Shown: positions 28,505 through 37,892, counted from the first letter of the stretch. The stretch: DNA of 64,000 nucleotides from Rhodoplanes tepidamans (GCF_030813915.1 NZ_JAUSUJ010000004.1:186001-250000), one strand, 5' to 3'. Notes: generated by a model from the sequence alone, not told the origin. Program-made: numbers and translations.

Positions 28505-29266
28505 TCAAAGACACATTCCGTTGTCGATCACCAGGTACTGACCGGTGATCGCCTTCGACTCGTCGCAGGCCAGGAACAGGATTGCATTGGCCTGGTCGAT
28601 CGTCTCCGTCACCGGCAGGCTGGTGTCGACGTGACGCGCGGTGATCTCACGCATGTCGCGGTCCACGTCCTCCCGCTCGGTGGCCGCCAGCATCGGCGTC
28701 GGCGTCGGTCCCGGGCAGGTGGCGTTGCAGCGGATGCCGCGTCCGGCGTACTGGATCGCGATGTTCCTGGTGAGGGCGAGGACGGCGGCCTTGGCGGAAG
28801 AATACGACGCACCGGCGATGCCGTAGACGCCGCCGATCGAGGAGACGTTGACGATCGTGCCCGCGCCCTGCCGTTCCATCCGAGGCAGCGCCGCCCGGCA
28901 CATCCGGAACACCCCGGTCAGGTTGGTGGCGATCACCCTGCCCCAGAGGTCGTCCGTGGTGTTGACGGTCGACTTGTGCTGATCGGCGATCCCCGCATTG
29001 TTCACCAGCACGTCCAGCCGGCCGAACGCGGCGACGGCGCCGGCGACCGCCGTCTCGCAGCCGTCGCGCGTGCTCAGATCCGCCGCGACATGGGCCGCCG
29101 CCCCGCCGGCGGCCTCGATCTCCGCCTCCACGCGCCGAAGGCTCGCCTCACGGCGCCCGACCAGCACGACGCGGGCGCCCTCCCGGGCGAAGAGCTTCGC
29201 CGTCGTCTCCCCGATCCCCGAGCCGGCCCCCGTCACGAGGGCCGTCCTGCCGACGAGCCTGCCCAT
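28505..29266 (-). CDS. SDR-family NAD(P)-dependent oxidoreductase
   Basis: Protein of 253 residues, classical short-chain dehydrogenase. It has the cofactor motif TGAGSGIG (residues 12-19), structural motif NNAG, catalytic Ser in NVSS, and YSSAK carrying the catalytic Tyr and Lys. I use the ATG at 29266, preceded by AGGGG; a GTG one codon upstream is possible. It is the last gene of the run BKACE-thiolase-CoA-transferase-MFS-MFS-SDR, all on the minus strand. A likely job is interconversion of a hydroxyl and a ketone, for example making the beta-keto acid or diketone that is then cleaved. The 97-base gap to the upstream MFS gene leaves cotranscription probable but unproved. Confidence 0.9.
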   Translation of the reverse strand: MGRLVGRTALVTGAGSGIGETTAKLFAREGARVVLVGRREASLRRVEAEIEAAGGAAAHVAADLSTRDGCETAVAGAVAAFGRLDVLVNNAGIADQHKSTVNTTDDLWGRVIATNLTGVFRMCRAALPRMERQGAGTIVNVSSIGGVYGIAGASYSSAKAAVLALTRNIAIQYAGRGIRCNATCPGPTPTPMLAATEREDVDRDMREITARHVDTSLPVTETIDQANAILFLACDESKAITGQYLVIDNGMCL

Positions 29267-29363
29267 CACACGCCCCTTTTGCGATCGATCGATCCGGTCC
29301 CGTCGCCCGGCCTCCGGTCCTGGACGGCACGCCGACCAGGACCGGAGAGCCCGCCCCTGTCCG

Positions 29364-30656
29364 TCAGGTCACCGGCGAGGTGTCGGTCACCCAGAACAGG
29401 AGTGCGTTGATCACCGCGACTCCGGCCAGCAGCGCGTAGGCCCCGAAGTAGCCACCCAGATAGGTGAGCCCGAAGGCCAGGACCGCGAAGGCGCAGCACC
29501 GCACCACGCCCTGGATCGGCTGGATCACCCCGAAGGCCGTGATGAAGGCCGCCCGCGGAAACTTCTCGGCGACGATGGAGGTGGTCAGATTGGTGGCCCC
29601 GCCGAACGACAGGCCGATCATCAGCAGCGAGGCCCACAGCGTGTAGATGTTGAGCTCGAACATGTTGAGCACCACCGCGACGCCCCACCACAACGAATAG
29701 ACGATGAGACCCGCCTTGGTGCCGAGCCGCTGGCCGAGCCAGCCCCACAGATAGGCCCCGGGCACGCCGATGAACGCGGCGATCGCGAGATACAGGATGG
29801 CGGTGTTGAGCTCGTAGCCCATCGCCATCAGTCGCGGCACCAGCTGCGACAGGACGCCGACCAGCACCACGTAGATGCCGCCCGACCCGAGGCCGATCGT
29901 CCAGACGTCCCGCATGCCGAGCAGCTGGACCGAGGTGAACGGGCAGACATAGGTCTCCTGCTCGACGCGGGAGCGCTGCAGCTCCTCCGGCGTCATGCTG
30001 ACGTTGTCGGGCGTGCAGCCGCGCTCCTCCGGCGTGTTGGTCACGAAGATTCCCACCAGCACGATCAGAGCGCCCATCATGAGGGCCACGATCCAGAACC
30101 CGTTGCGCACGCCGAAGAGGCCGAAGAACAGGGCGAGCATCGGCACGAACAGGGCCGTGGACATGGTCTGCCCCATCGTGACCCAGCCGAAGGCGAGACT
30201 CTTCTTGCGGGGGAACCAGTTGGCGATCAGGGCCGTGCCGCCGACATAGGCGTAGCCCGAGCCGAAGAAGCAGACGCCGCAGAACAGCGCCGTGAAGGCC
30301 CACACCGAGCTCCAGGTGCCAAGCAGGCCGAAGCAGACCGCGCAGGCGGCGAGACACAGCAGGATGTTGTACTTGGCGCCCTTCCACTCGACCAGCTTCG
30401 CGCAGAGATAGCCGGCCACGACCGATCCCCACGAGGCCGGCGTGGCCCAGAAGAGCAGCGTCGTCTTCTCGATGGCGAACTCCTGCGAGAGGACCGGCAC
30501 GATGATGTTGAGGCCGTGCACCTGGACGCCGGCGCTGATCCACAGCATCAGTCCCTCGACGAGAATGATCGTCCACCCCCACCTGCCGAAGTTGGAGCGG
30601 GTGTCGGCGACGGCGACCTCCGGCAATCCCGTGGCACATGCGGTCTGTTGGCTCAT
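29364..30656 (-). CDS. MFS transporter, oxalate/formate-antiporter-like (OFA) family
   Basis: Protein of 430 residues with twelve membrane segments. The loop between TM2 and TM3 reads CAKLVEWKGAKY, and NWFPRKKSLAFGWVTMG is a strongly conserved family stretch (about residues 150-166). OFA-type carriers move small carboxylates. It is a close relative of the protein at 30839-32152: both share GWTIxLxE, WxSAGxQVHGLN, ATPASW, VGGTALIANWFPRKK, YVCPFT and IVAEKFPR segments. It probably imports the acid degraded by the BKACE operon or exports a product. Its place between the CoA-transferase and SDR genes supports the former. Confidence 0.9.
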   Translation of the reverse strand: MSQQTACATGLPEVAVADTRSNFGRWGWTIILVEGLMLWISAGVQVHGLNIIVPVLSQEFAIEKTTLLFWATPASWGSVVAGYLCAKLVEWKGAKYNILLCLAACAVCFGLLGTWSSVWAFTALFCGVCFFGSGYAYVGGTALIANWFPRKKSLAFGWVTMGQTMSTALFVPMLALFFGLFGVRNGFWIVALMMGALIVLVGIFVTNTPEERGCTPDNVSMTPEELQRSRVEQETYVCPFTSVQLLGMRDVWTIGLGSGGIYVVLVGVLSQLVPRLMAMGYELNTAILYLAIAAFIGVPGAYLWGWLGQRLGTKAGLIVYSLWWGVAVVLNMFELNIYTLWASLLMIGLSFGGATNLTTSIVAEKFPRAAFITAFGVIQPIQGVVRCCAFAVLAFGLTYLGGYFGAYALLAGVAVINALLFWVTDTSPVT

Positions 30657-30838
30657 GGCGGTTCACTCCTCTGGCTGCGAGCCGCGACGGGGACATCCTG
30701 CGGGCGGCTGCGAGCGCGGCGCGGCGGGCAAGCCTGGTCCGTTCCGCGAGCCCGAGAGCTCGCGGTCGGTCCGGACGTTCGGTTCGGAGACAGGCGGAGC
30801 CGCGTACGACCCGCCTCGCGTTCAGGGCGGCGCGTGCG

Positions 30839-32152
30839 TCAGCGTGTCACCTCCGCATCGACCGGCGTGGTGTCGATGTTCCAGATGAGGGCCATCGAGA
30901 CGAACGCCACCAGCGTCAGGATCGCGTAAGCGCCCTGGAATCCCCCGAGATAGGTGACGCCGAAGGCGAGAATGGCGAAGGCGCAGCAGCGGACGATCGA
31001 CTGAATCGGATTCACGATCCCCCACGCCTTCACGAAGGCGCCGCGCGGGAACTTCTCGGCGACGATCGACATGGAGAGATTGGTCGCCCCACCGAGCGCC
31101 TCCCCGATCATCACCAGCGAGATCCACAAGGTCACGGCGTTGAGCTCGAAGATGTTGAGAACCAGCGCCACGGCGTACCAGGCGAGGTAGAGCATCGCGC
31201 AGTGCTTCACGCCGAGCTTCTGGCTGAGCCATCCCCACATGTAGGCGCCGGGAACGCCGAGCATCGCGGCGATCGACATGTAGAGGATGGCTGTCTCGAG
31301 CGGATAGCCCATCGCGACGAGACGCGGCACGAACTGCGACAGGAGCCCGACGATGACGATGTAGAGCCCGCCGAAGGCCAGCCCCATGAACCAGACGTCC
31401 TTCATGCCGAGCAGCTGACGCACCGTGAAGGGACAGACGTAGCTCTCCTGCTCGGCACGCGAGCGTGCGATCTCGACCCCGGTCATCGGACGATTGTCGG
31501 GCGAGCATCCGAGCTCTTCCGGCCGGTCGGCCGCGAACCACCAGACCACGACGAACATCACGGCCATCAGCGCCGTGATTCCCCAGAAGCCGGCCTGCAC
31601 TCCGAGGGTGGAGAAGCAGAAGCTCACGTAGGGCACGTAGGTCGCCGTGGAGAAGGTCTGGCCCATCGTGCACCAGCCGAAGGCCAGCCCCTTCTTGCGC
31701 GGAAACCAGCTCGTCACCAGCGCGGGCCCGCCGACATAGGCGAAGCAGCTGTCGAAGAAGCACACGGTGGCGAAGAGGACGACGAATCCGGTCGTCGACC
31801 CCCAGGTTCCCATCAGCCCGAAGGCGAGGCCGCCGCAGGCGAGACTCAGGAGGACGAGAAACTTCGGTCCGCGGCCGGCGCAGATCCAGGCCCCGACGAA
31901 GCCGGCCGCGATGGACGCCCAGGAGGCGGGCGTCGCCAGCGCCAGCAGCCGCGTGTATTCGAGATCGTAGGTCTGCGAGAGTGCCGGCAGGATGACGTTC
32001 AGGCCGTGCACCACCGACCCGGAGGAGATCCACAGGAGGGCCGCCTCGATGAGCAGGATCGACCATCCCCTGGCGCCGAAGTCCGAACGTCGGTCGAAGG
32101 CCGAATCGGTCGGGAGCCGTTCGTCGCCTCTGCCGGCTGCCAGCGTGTTCAT
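30839..32152 (-). CDS. MFS transporter, oxalate/formate-antiporter-like, tandem paralogue
   Basis: Protein of 437 residues with twelve predicted membrane segments, homologous over its full length to the product of 29364-30656 (shared ATPASWxS, YVGGPALVTSWFPRKKGLAFGW, EQESYVCPFT, LLGMKDVWFMGL, SIVAEKFPRGAF). The two genes are tandem on the minus strand, 182 bases apart, evidently from an old duplication. Divergence is spread through the whole protein, so they probably carry related but different carboxylates, or work as importer and exporter. The nearest upstream gene is the CoA-transferase B subunit, 249 bases away. I see no promoter in that gap. Confidence 0.9.
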   Translation of the reverse strand: MNTLAAGRGDERLPTDSAFDRRSDFGARGWSILLIEAALLWISSGSVVHGLNVILPALSQTYDLEYTRLLALATPASWASIAAGFVGAWICAGRGPKFLVLLSLACGGLAFGLMGTWGSTTGFVVLFATVCFFDSCFAYVGGPALVTSWFPRKKGLAFGWCTMGQTFSTATYVPYVSFCFSTLGVQAGFWGITALMAVMFVVVWWFAADRPEELGCSPDNRPMTGVEIARSRAEQESYVCPFTVRQLLGMKDVWFMGLAFGGLYIVIVGLLSQFVPRLVAMGYPLETAILYMSIAAMLGVPGAYMWGWLSQKLGVKHCAMLYLAWYAVALVLNIFELNAVTLWISLVMIGEALGGATNLSMSIVAEKFPRGAFVKAWGIVNPIQSIVRCCAFAILAFGVTYLGGFQGAYAILTLVAFVSMALIWNIDTTPVDAEVTR

Positions 32153-32401
32153 GACGCGTGGCCCGACGGCGGCGGAGCCGCGCTGCGGGGGCGGGTGCGG
32201 GCACGGGCATCGCTCGCGTCGCGGCTCGTCCCGGCCATGGCCGCGGATGACCGCATCCGATGGACACCAGCGATCCGGCCCGCCCCGACTCGGCGGGCCG
32301 AGGAGGTGCCACGGACCGGAGCCGGACGGTGAATCCCGATCCCGCCCCGATGGTCGACCGCCACTTCGGCGTGCAAGCCGTCCATGACCCGCCCCTTCCG
32401 T

Positions 32402-33043
32402 TCAGGCGGCCATGATCGCGAGATCGTCGGCGACGACGAGCGTCGGCTCGACCTGCCTCTGGATCTCTTCGGGCGTGACGCCGTCGAGCACCTCGCGCAG
32501 GACGAGGCCCTCGGGGGTCACGTCGATCACGCACTGCTCGGTGACGATGTGATCGACGCAGGCTGCGCCGGTCAGGGGATAGGTGCACGCCTTCAGGATC
32601 TTCGGCGCACCCTTGGCGGTCAGCTCCATGGTGACGATCACCTTCCGGGCGCCGTTGACGAGATCCATGGCGCCGCCCATGCCGACCATCTTGCCGGGCC
32701 GGGCCCAGTTGGCGAGGTCGCCCTTCTCCGAAACCTGGAGGCCACCGAGCACGGTGGCGGCGAGCCTGCCGGAGCGAACGATGGCGAAGCTCTCGGCGCT
32801 GTCGAAGACGCTGGCGCCGGGCATCGGCACGAAACGCATGCCGTTGGCGTTGGAGAAGCTCTCCACCCGCTGGAGACCTTCGGCGAGCGGCCCGACACCG
32901 ATCAGACCGTTCTCGGTGTGGAACATCACGCCCGGAGGCGCATAGTTGTTGCAGAGGCTGGGAACGCCGATGCCGAGATTGACGATGTCGCCAGCGGCGA
33001 AATAGGCGGCGGCGCGCTTGGCCATTCGGTGACGGATGTCCAT
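32402..33043 (-). CDS. 3-oxoacid CoA-transferase, subunit B
   Basis: Protein of 213 residues, normal for ScoB/AtoA-type beta subunits. The catalytic glutamate motif ENGLIGVGP is present at about residues 46-54, and GVPSLCNNY forms the entry loop of the family. With subunit A, encoded 10 bases upstream, it transfers CoA from succinyl-CoA or another donor to a 3-oxo acid such as acetoacetate. In this operon the acceptor is most simply the acetoacetate released by the BKACE enzyme, and the product feeds the thiolase. Related enzymes activate 3-oxoadipate (PcaJ), so a larger keto acid is possible. Confidence 0.93.
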   Translation of the reverse strand: MDIRHRMAKRAAAYFAAGDIVNLGIGVPSLCNNYAPPGVMFHTENGLIGVGPLAEGLQRVESFSNANGMRFVPMPGASVFDSAESFAIVRSGRLAATVLGGLQVSEKGDLANWARPGKMVGMGGAMDLVNGARKVIVTMELTAKGAPKILKACTYPLTGAACVDHIVTEQCVIDVTPEGLVLREVLDGVTPEEIQRQVEPTLVVADDLAIMAA

Positions 33044-33053
33044 GTCGTCGGTC

Positions 33054-33704
33054 TCACTTCGCCAGAATCATGTCGACGTAGACGCCGGGCGTGACGACGC
33101 TGTCGCCCTCGATCTCGTCCAGCTCGACCAGCATGTCGGCCTCCACCACGGTGACGGCGGCGGCCCTTGCGACCAGCGGGTTGAAGTTGCGACAGGTGCC
33201 GCGATAGGTGAGATTGCCGATCGGATCCGCGGAGCGGGCCCGCACCAGGCCGACATCGCCGCGCAGGGCGGGCTCGAGCAGCCAGCGCTCGCCGTCCACC
33301 TCGACGATCGTCTTGCCCTTCTCCGCCACCGTGCCGAGACCTGTCTTGGTCAGGACGCCGCCGAGGCCGGCGCCGCCGCAGCGCATGCGCTCGGCGAGGC
33401 TGCCCTGCGGGACCAGCGTCACCTCGATCTTTCCGGAGGCGACCAGCGCGACGGTCTCCGTGTTCATGCCGATGTGGGAGGCGACGACCTTGTCGACCCG
33501 CCCGGCATGGACCAGACGTCCGATGGTGAGATCGGCGTCGCCGGTGTCGTTGGACAGCAGAGTGAGGTGCCTGGCGCCGCTGTCGAGGACGCAATCGATC
33601 AACGCGTCCGGGACGCCGTGGTTGGCGAAGCCGCCGACCACGATGGTCTGGCCGTCGGCGAAGAGCGCGACGATCTCGTCCTTGGTTCTGAGCTTGCTGG
33701 ACAC
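33054..33704 (-). CDS. 3-oxoacid CoA-transferase, subunit A
   Basis: Protein of 216 residues of the alpha subunit family (ScoA/AtoD). The CoA-binding glycine-rich segment VVGGFANHGVPDALI is at about residues 20-34, and GAGLGGVLTKTGLGT is in the middle. I use the GTG at 33704, four bases after the thiolase stop, because the family N-terminus (KLRTKDEIVALF) follows directly. A longer frame to 33905 only reads through the thiolase gene in another phase. The A and B subunits together form the active transferase. It is coupled tightly to thiolase upstream and subunit B downstream. Confidence 0.92.
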   Translation of the reverse strand: MSSKLRTKDEIVALFADGQTIVVGGFANHGVPDALIDCVLDSGARHLTLLSNDTGDADLTIGRLVHAGRVDKVVASHIGMNTETVALVASGKIEVTLVPQGSLAERMRCGGAGLGGVLTKTGLGTVAEKGKTIVEVDGERWLLEPALRGDVGLVRARSADPIGNLTYRGTCRNFNPLVARAAAVTVVEADMLVELDEIEGDSVVTPGVYVDMILAK

Positions 33705-33708
33705 GAGT

Positions 33709-34878
33709 TCAATCCCGTTCGAGAAGGACGGCGACGCCTTGTCCGCCGCCGACGCAGAAGGTGACGACCGCGCGGTGCAGGTCGCGGCGCTCCATCTCGC
33801 GCACCGTCCGGGCGACGAGGACGGCCCCGGACCCGGCGAGCGGATGCCCGATGGCGATGGCGCCGCCGTTCGGATTGACCTTGTCGAGGTCCATGCCGAT
33901 GTCACGGATACAGGCGAGCGACTGCGAGGCGAACGCCTCGTTGAGCTCCCACAGATCGACGTCGGCGACCGCGAGGCCGGTCCGGCGCATCAGCTTGGCG
34001 ACGGCCGCGACCGGGCCGATGCCCATCACGTTCGGATCGACGCCGGCCACGGCGTAGCCGCGGAACACCGCCATCGGCGCGAGGCCGAGGCTCTGCGCGG
34101 TCTCCCGCGACGTCACCACCATGGCGCCACCGCCGTCCGACATCGGAGAGGAGTTGCCGGGCGTGACGATGCCGTTCTCGACGAAGCACGGACGCAGCGC
34201 GGCGAGCGTCTCGACCGTGCAGTCGGCGCGGACGGATTCGTCGCGGGCGACGACCACGGTCCTGCCCTTGCCGGCATCGACCGTGATCGGCACCACCTCG
34301 TCGTCGAACCGGCCCGCGTCCCACGCAGCTGCGGCGAGCACATGGCTGCGGACCGAGAACGCGTCGAGCTCGCGCCGGGTGAGCCCGTAGCGCGCCGCGA
34401 CGGTCTCGGCGGTGACGCCCATGCTCGGATTGCCGATGCGGTCGGGCGAGGTGTGGATGTCGACCCAACGCGGCGGCGTGACGGACCACGCCGTGTCGCA
34501 TTTCTCCAGCGAGTAGGTGCGCCGGCTGTCGCTCTCGGCGCCCCCCGCGACGATCACGTCGGCGAAGCCGGCCATGATCTGGATCGCCCCGTAGGCGAGC
34601 GCGTTCAGCGAGGCGGCGCACTGGCGATCGAGGGTGACGCCGCCGACCGAGATCGGCAGGCCCGCCTCGAGCGCCACCATGCGCCCCATGTTGTTGATCT
34701 CGTTGTTCATCAGGTTCGCGAAGATCACGTCGTCGATCCGCTCCGGATCGAGTCCCGTGCGCTTCACGGCCTCGGCCACGACGGCGGCACCGAGCACGTG
34801 GGCCGGCACCGAGGCGAGGCTGCCGCGACAGCGGCCGACGGGGGTGCGCACCGCCGATACGATGACTGCTTCTCTCAT
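33709..34878 (-). CDS. Acetyl-CoA acetyltransferase (thiolase)
   Basis: Protein of 389 residues with the full thiolase catalytic set: nucleophile C87 in DRQCAAS, the GGAIAIGHPLAGSGA motif with its catalytic His, and the second Cys in CVGGGQG near the C-terminus. It should split acetoacetyl-CoA, or another 3-ketoacyl-CoA, into acetyl-CoA plus a shortened acyl-CoA. It stands between the BKACE gene, 52 bases upstream, and the CoA-transferase genes. This order implies the route keto acid, acetoacetate, acetoacetyl-CoA, acetyl-CoA. Confidence 0.94.
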   Translation of the reverse strand: MREAVIVSAVRTPVGRCRGSLASVPAHVLGAAVVAEAVKRTGLDPERIDDVIFANLMNNEINNMGRMVALEAGLPISVGGVTLDRQCAASLNALAYGAIQIMAGFADVIVAGGAESDSRRTYSLEKCDTAWSVTPPRWVDIHTSPDRIGNPSMGVTAETVAARYGLTRRELDAFSVRSHVLAAAAWDAGRFDDEVVPITVDAGKGRTVVVARDESVRADCTVETLAALRPCFVENGIVTPGNSSPMSDGGGAMVVTSRETAQSLGLAPMAVFRGYAVAGVDPNVMGIGPVAAVAKLMRRTGLAVADVDLWELNEAFASQSLACIRDIGMDLDKVNPNGGAIAIGHPLAGSGAVLVARTVREMERRDLHRAVVTFCVGGGQGVAVLLERD

Positions 34879-34930
34879 CAGAGGTCTCCGGGCGGCCGGC
34901 GTCTCGAGACGAGACCACGGCGCGAGAGGA

Positions 34931-35776
34931 TCAGCGCTTCAGGGCGGGGATGCCGAGGATCTCGCGTGCTTGCGCCGACGTCGCGGGCGTCTTGCCGAAG
35001 AGGCGCACGGCCTCGACGGCGCGGGTCACGAGGCCGACATTCGTGGCGGGCACGCCTTTGGAGAAGTAGACGTTGTCCTCGAGCCCGACCCGGAGGTTCC
35101 CGCCCAGCGCCAGCGTCCCGAACAGGATCGGCAGGTGGTCCTTTCCGACGCCGAACGCCGACCAGGTCGCGCCCGGCGGGATCTTGGACTTCAGGTAGAG
35201 GAGGTTCTCCACCGTCGCCGGCATGCCGCCGAGCACGCCGAGGCAGAACTGATAGTGCCCCGGCGTCGACAGCCGCCCCTGCTTCATGAAGTAGTCGGCG
35301 ACGCCGAGCATGCCCGCGTCGAAGATCTCGATCTCCGGCTTGACGCCGTGCCGCATCATCGTCTCGCCGAGCTCGCCGAGGAAGGCCGGTGAGTTCATGA
35401 ACACGCCGCCCGGCATCCAGTTGAAGGAGCCGGCGTCGTAGGAGGCCATCTCGATCTCCGGAAGCGCCGCGATGTGGGCCATCCGCTCGGCGTCGCTCGC
35501 GCGGCTGTCGCCCGAGGTGGTGCAGTTGATCACCACGTCGCAGGCGGGATCGGCCCGGATCAGCCGGATGGTCTCCGCGAACCTCTCGGCGCTCATCGTG
35601 CCGAGGCCGGCCGCGTCCCGCATGTGGAGATGGACGATCGCCGCACCGGCCTTCCAGCAGGCCCGCGCCTGTTCGGCGATCTCGGCCGGCGTCGTCGGAA
35701 TCGACTCGTTGATGTCCTTCGGAGTGACGGCGCCGGTCAGTGCTGCCGTGATGATGACGCGTTCTTGTTGGCTCAT
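34931..35776 (-). CDS. Beta-keto acid cleavage enzyme (BKACE, DUF849 family)
   Basis: Protein of 281 residues, the normal length for BKACE. These Zn-dependent TIM-barrel enzymes react a beta-keto acid with acetyl-CoA to give acetoacetate and a new acyl-CoA. The metal ligands are visible as H49 and H51 in VHLHMRD and E233 in RVGLEDN, and the catalytic arginine is R229. Each is exactly three positions after its counterpart in the characterised enzyme Kce (His46, His48, Arg226, Glu230). The product acetoacetate fits the CoA-transferase and thiolase encoded downstream. It is the first gene of the operon; the ATG at 35776 begins MSQQERVIITAALTGA. Which keto acid is cleaved is not readable from sequence. 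Confidence 0.93.
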   Translation of the reverse strand: MSQQERVIITAALTGAVTPKDINESIPTTPAEIAEQARACWKAGAAIVHLHMRDAAGLGTMSAERFAETIRLIRADPACDVVINCTTSGDSRASDAERMAHIAALPEIEMASYDAGSFNWMPGGVFMNSPAFLGELGETMMRHGVKPEIEIFDAGMLGVADYFMKQGRLSTPGHYQFCLGVLGGMPATVENLLYLKSKIPPGATWSAFGVGKDHLPILFGTLALGGNLRVGLEDNVYFSKGVPATNVGLVTRAVEAVRLFGKTPATSAQAREILGIPALKR

Positions 35777-36863
35777 GGAGCGGCTCGTTCTGATCGTCTG
35801 ATGGAGGTGAAGCGGGTGGTCGCCCCCGCGGCTTGCCCGCGGGTGTCTGCCGCGCAGGATCGCCGGGCCGCGACGGGCGGTGGCGCTCGTGCACGCGGAT
35901 GTCCGCGTTGCGGATCGTTTGCTTCGCGTGAGGGCGAATCCGGGCCGACATCCGGCTCGGATGCCGGTGCGGATCAGTGCTCGCGGGACGCCGGCACGGG
36001 TGCCGCGCGGCGGAACGCGGAAGGTCTCGTCGCGGCGGTCGCGCACCTGCGCGCCGCGGAGTCCCGGAGGCGGCGCATCCTCGTCGCGAGACATCGCGAC
36101 GCCACGCTCCCGGCGAGACTTGTCAGGCCGGCTGTTGTCGATGTCATCGCCCCTCCACAAGCACGATCGATAGCATCGGCGGCCGCCCGGCGCCGCGACC
36201 CCGCCCGTCGTGAACGATGGCTTCTCGGGTCGCGTGGTCCGTGCGGAACGCCGCTCGTCGAGGCAGGAGCATAATGATATCGGGTGTGCGCTCTAATTCT
36301 ATTTCGAGCGCCGCTTATGACCGTTCCGCATAACCATCGCCGATCGCATCGCGTGAGGTGGAGTCGCGGGCGGCAGCTCACCACGGGCGCCGGCACTGGC
36401 CGCGCCGATCGGGCAGCGGCGAGCGCCGGCAGGCTCACCGCGCAATCGTCGCGCGACGGGCCGATGGCTTTGGCGGGTGGCGGGCTCCTCGCCGGGGAAG
36501 CTCCCGACCGGCGCGGTGCGGCGCTCGATCTCGCCGTCGAGGCGCCCGATCGGTTCGGTCGAAAGCAGGCTCGGGCGAGCCAGCGAGGATCGGGTCGTCG
36601 CAATGGACAAGTGGGCCGGCCCGGCCCGACGAACCGGGCCACCCTGGTGACGGTCGCCTCCTCGTCACGCCCTCGGCGACGGGTTGACCTGATCCGCCAA
36701 GCACAACCGCGACGCGTCGCCCGCGGGGTCGTCTCCGCATCCCCGATCTCGGGCTGTGCAGAGGGATGACGCCTATTTGAGCAGCCAGGCGCTTCGATTA
36801 CGGGGTAGGCTTCGGGCACCCCGGCCGGCGGCCGGGGCGCCCGCCTCACCTTTCGGACTCGCC
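35777..36863. other. Long intergenic region between BKACE operon and LysR gene
   Basis: 1087 bases without a believable gene; open frames in it are arginine-rich and lack family motifs. It contains a distinct AT-rich island at 36265-36335 with the promoter/operator at 36295-36333 facing the BKACE operon. A transcript from there would have a leader of about 510 bases. The right half, 36340-36860, must hold the LysR promoter, but I see no clear boxes. Confidence 0.6.
36295..36333 (-). promoter_or_regulatory. Regulon promoter/operator, site A (BKACE operon)
   Basis: Reading on the minus strand: TTATG, nine bases, CATAA, thirteen bases, TAGAATT. The palindrome TTATG-N9-CATAA contains the T-N11-A pattern of LysR-type operators. 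TAGAAT resembles a -10 box (five of six). The palindrome then covers roughly -26 to -44, that is the -35 region. The same arrangement with identical spacings occurs at 55308-55346 and 56698-56736. Confidence 0.65.
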
Positions 36864-37892
36864 ATGCGGCTGCGCCATATCGAGGTTCTCCACGCCATCA
36901 GGCGGACCGGCTCGCTGAGCCGCGCCGCCGAGAGCCTGTCGATCACCCAGCCGGCGGCCAGCAAGATCCTCAAGCACGCGGAGCAGCAGCTCGGCTTCCC
37001 GCTGTTTCATCGCAGCCGCGGCCGGCTGCAGCCGACCGATCAGGCCGATGTTCTGATGCGCGAAATCGAGCAGGTGTTCGAGGCGCTGGAGCGGACCCGC
37101 CGGATGGCGCAGACGCTGCGCAGCGAGCTCGACACCCATCTGCGGGTGGTCTGCGTGCCGAGCCTCGGCATGGGGCTGGTGCCGCGCGCCGTGCAGCTCT
37201 TCCAGAGCCGGCGGCCCCGCACCATGATCGAGATCGCGTCGCGCCACGATCCGGAGATCGCCGCCGGCCTGCTCGCCCGCGACTTCGACATCGGAATCGG
37301 CTTCGGCCCGGCCGAAGGCGTCGCCGAAGTGCCGGGGCTGCGCGCCGTCCGGGTCGACGTCGCCGAGATGGTGTTCATCGACCATCCCGCACGCCCGTCC
37401 GGCCGGGACGGCCAGCCGATCCGGCTGGCGCAGATCGACCAGAAACGGCTGATCGGCCTCACCTCGGGGCATTTCCTCGGCACCGCGATCAAGGACGCGT
37501 TCCGGCGCGAGGACATCGCGCTGACGCCCGGCATCCAGGTGCAGACCTACTACATCGCCCGCACCCTGGTGGCCGCCGGGACCGGCTGTGCCGTCATCGA
37601 CGAGTTCACGGCGAACGCGCATTCCGGCGACACCGTGGTGAGGCCGCTCGATCCGGCGGTGCGGTTCGGCGTCTATGTCTGGACGCGCGAGCAGCATCCG
37701 CTGTCGGCACGCGGCGAGGAGTTCGTCGCCTGCCTGCGGACGGTGTGCGAGACGAGCCGGCGCCCGGCGTCGCCGGGCGTCGTCCCGGAGGCTCCCGATC
37801 AGCCGCAGACCGCCGCGACGGCGGCGACGAACGGCTCGATCTGGTCGTCGCGCAAGCCGGCGAGATTGATCCGGCCGTCCGCCACGATATAG
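36864..37892 (+). CDS. LysR-family transcriptional regulator
   Basis: Protein of 342 residues. The N-terminal winged helix-turn-helix (residues 1-60) reads MRLRHIEVLHAIRRTGSLSR, then AAESLSITQPAASKILKHAE. A substrate-binding domain follows at about 90-295. I use the ATG at 36864; the longer frame to 36756 adds residues unlike the family. The last 30-odd codons run antisense through the end of the aminotransferase gene, so the C-terminus may be a read-through extension. It diverges from the BKACE operon across a 1.1-kb gap that contains a T-N11-A palindrome, which makes it the nearest candidate regulator of that operon. It could equally control the adjacent aminotransferase cluster. Confidence 0.92.
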   Translation: MRLRHIEVLHAIRRTGSLSRAAESLSITQPAASKILKHAEQQLGFPLFHRSRGRLQPTDQADVLMREIEQVFEALERTRRMAQTLRSELDTHLRVVCVPSLGMGLVPRAVQLFQSRRPRTMIEIASRHDPEIAAGLLARDFDIGIGFGPAEGVAEVPGLRAVRVDVAEMVFIDHPARPSGRDGQPIRLAQIDQKRLIGLTSGHFLGTAIKDAFRREDIALTPGIQVQTYYIARTLVAAGTGCAVIDEFTANAHSGDTVVRPLDPAVRFGVYVWTREQHPLSARGEEFVACLRTVCETSRRPASPGVVPEAPDQPQTAATAATNGSIWSSRKPARLIRPSATI

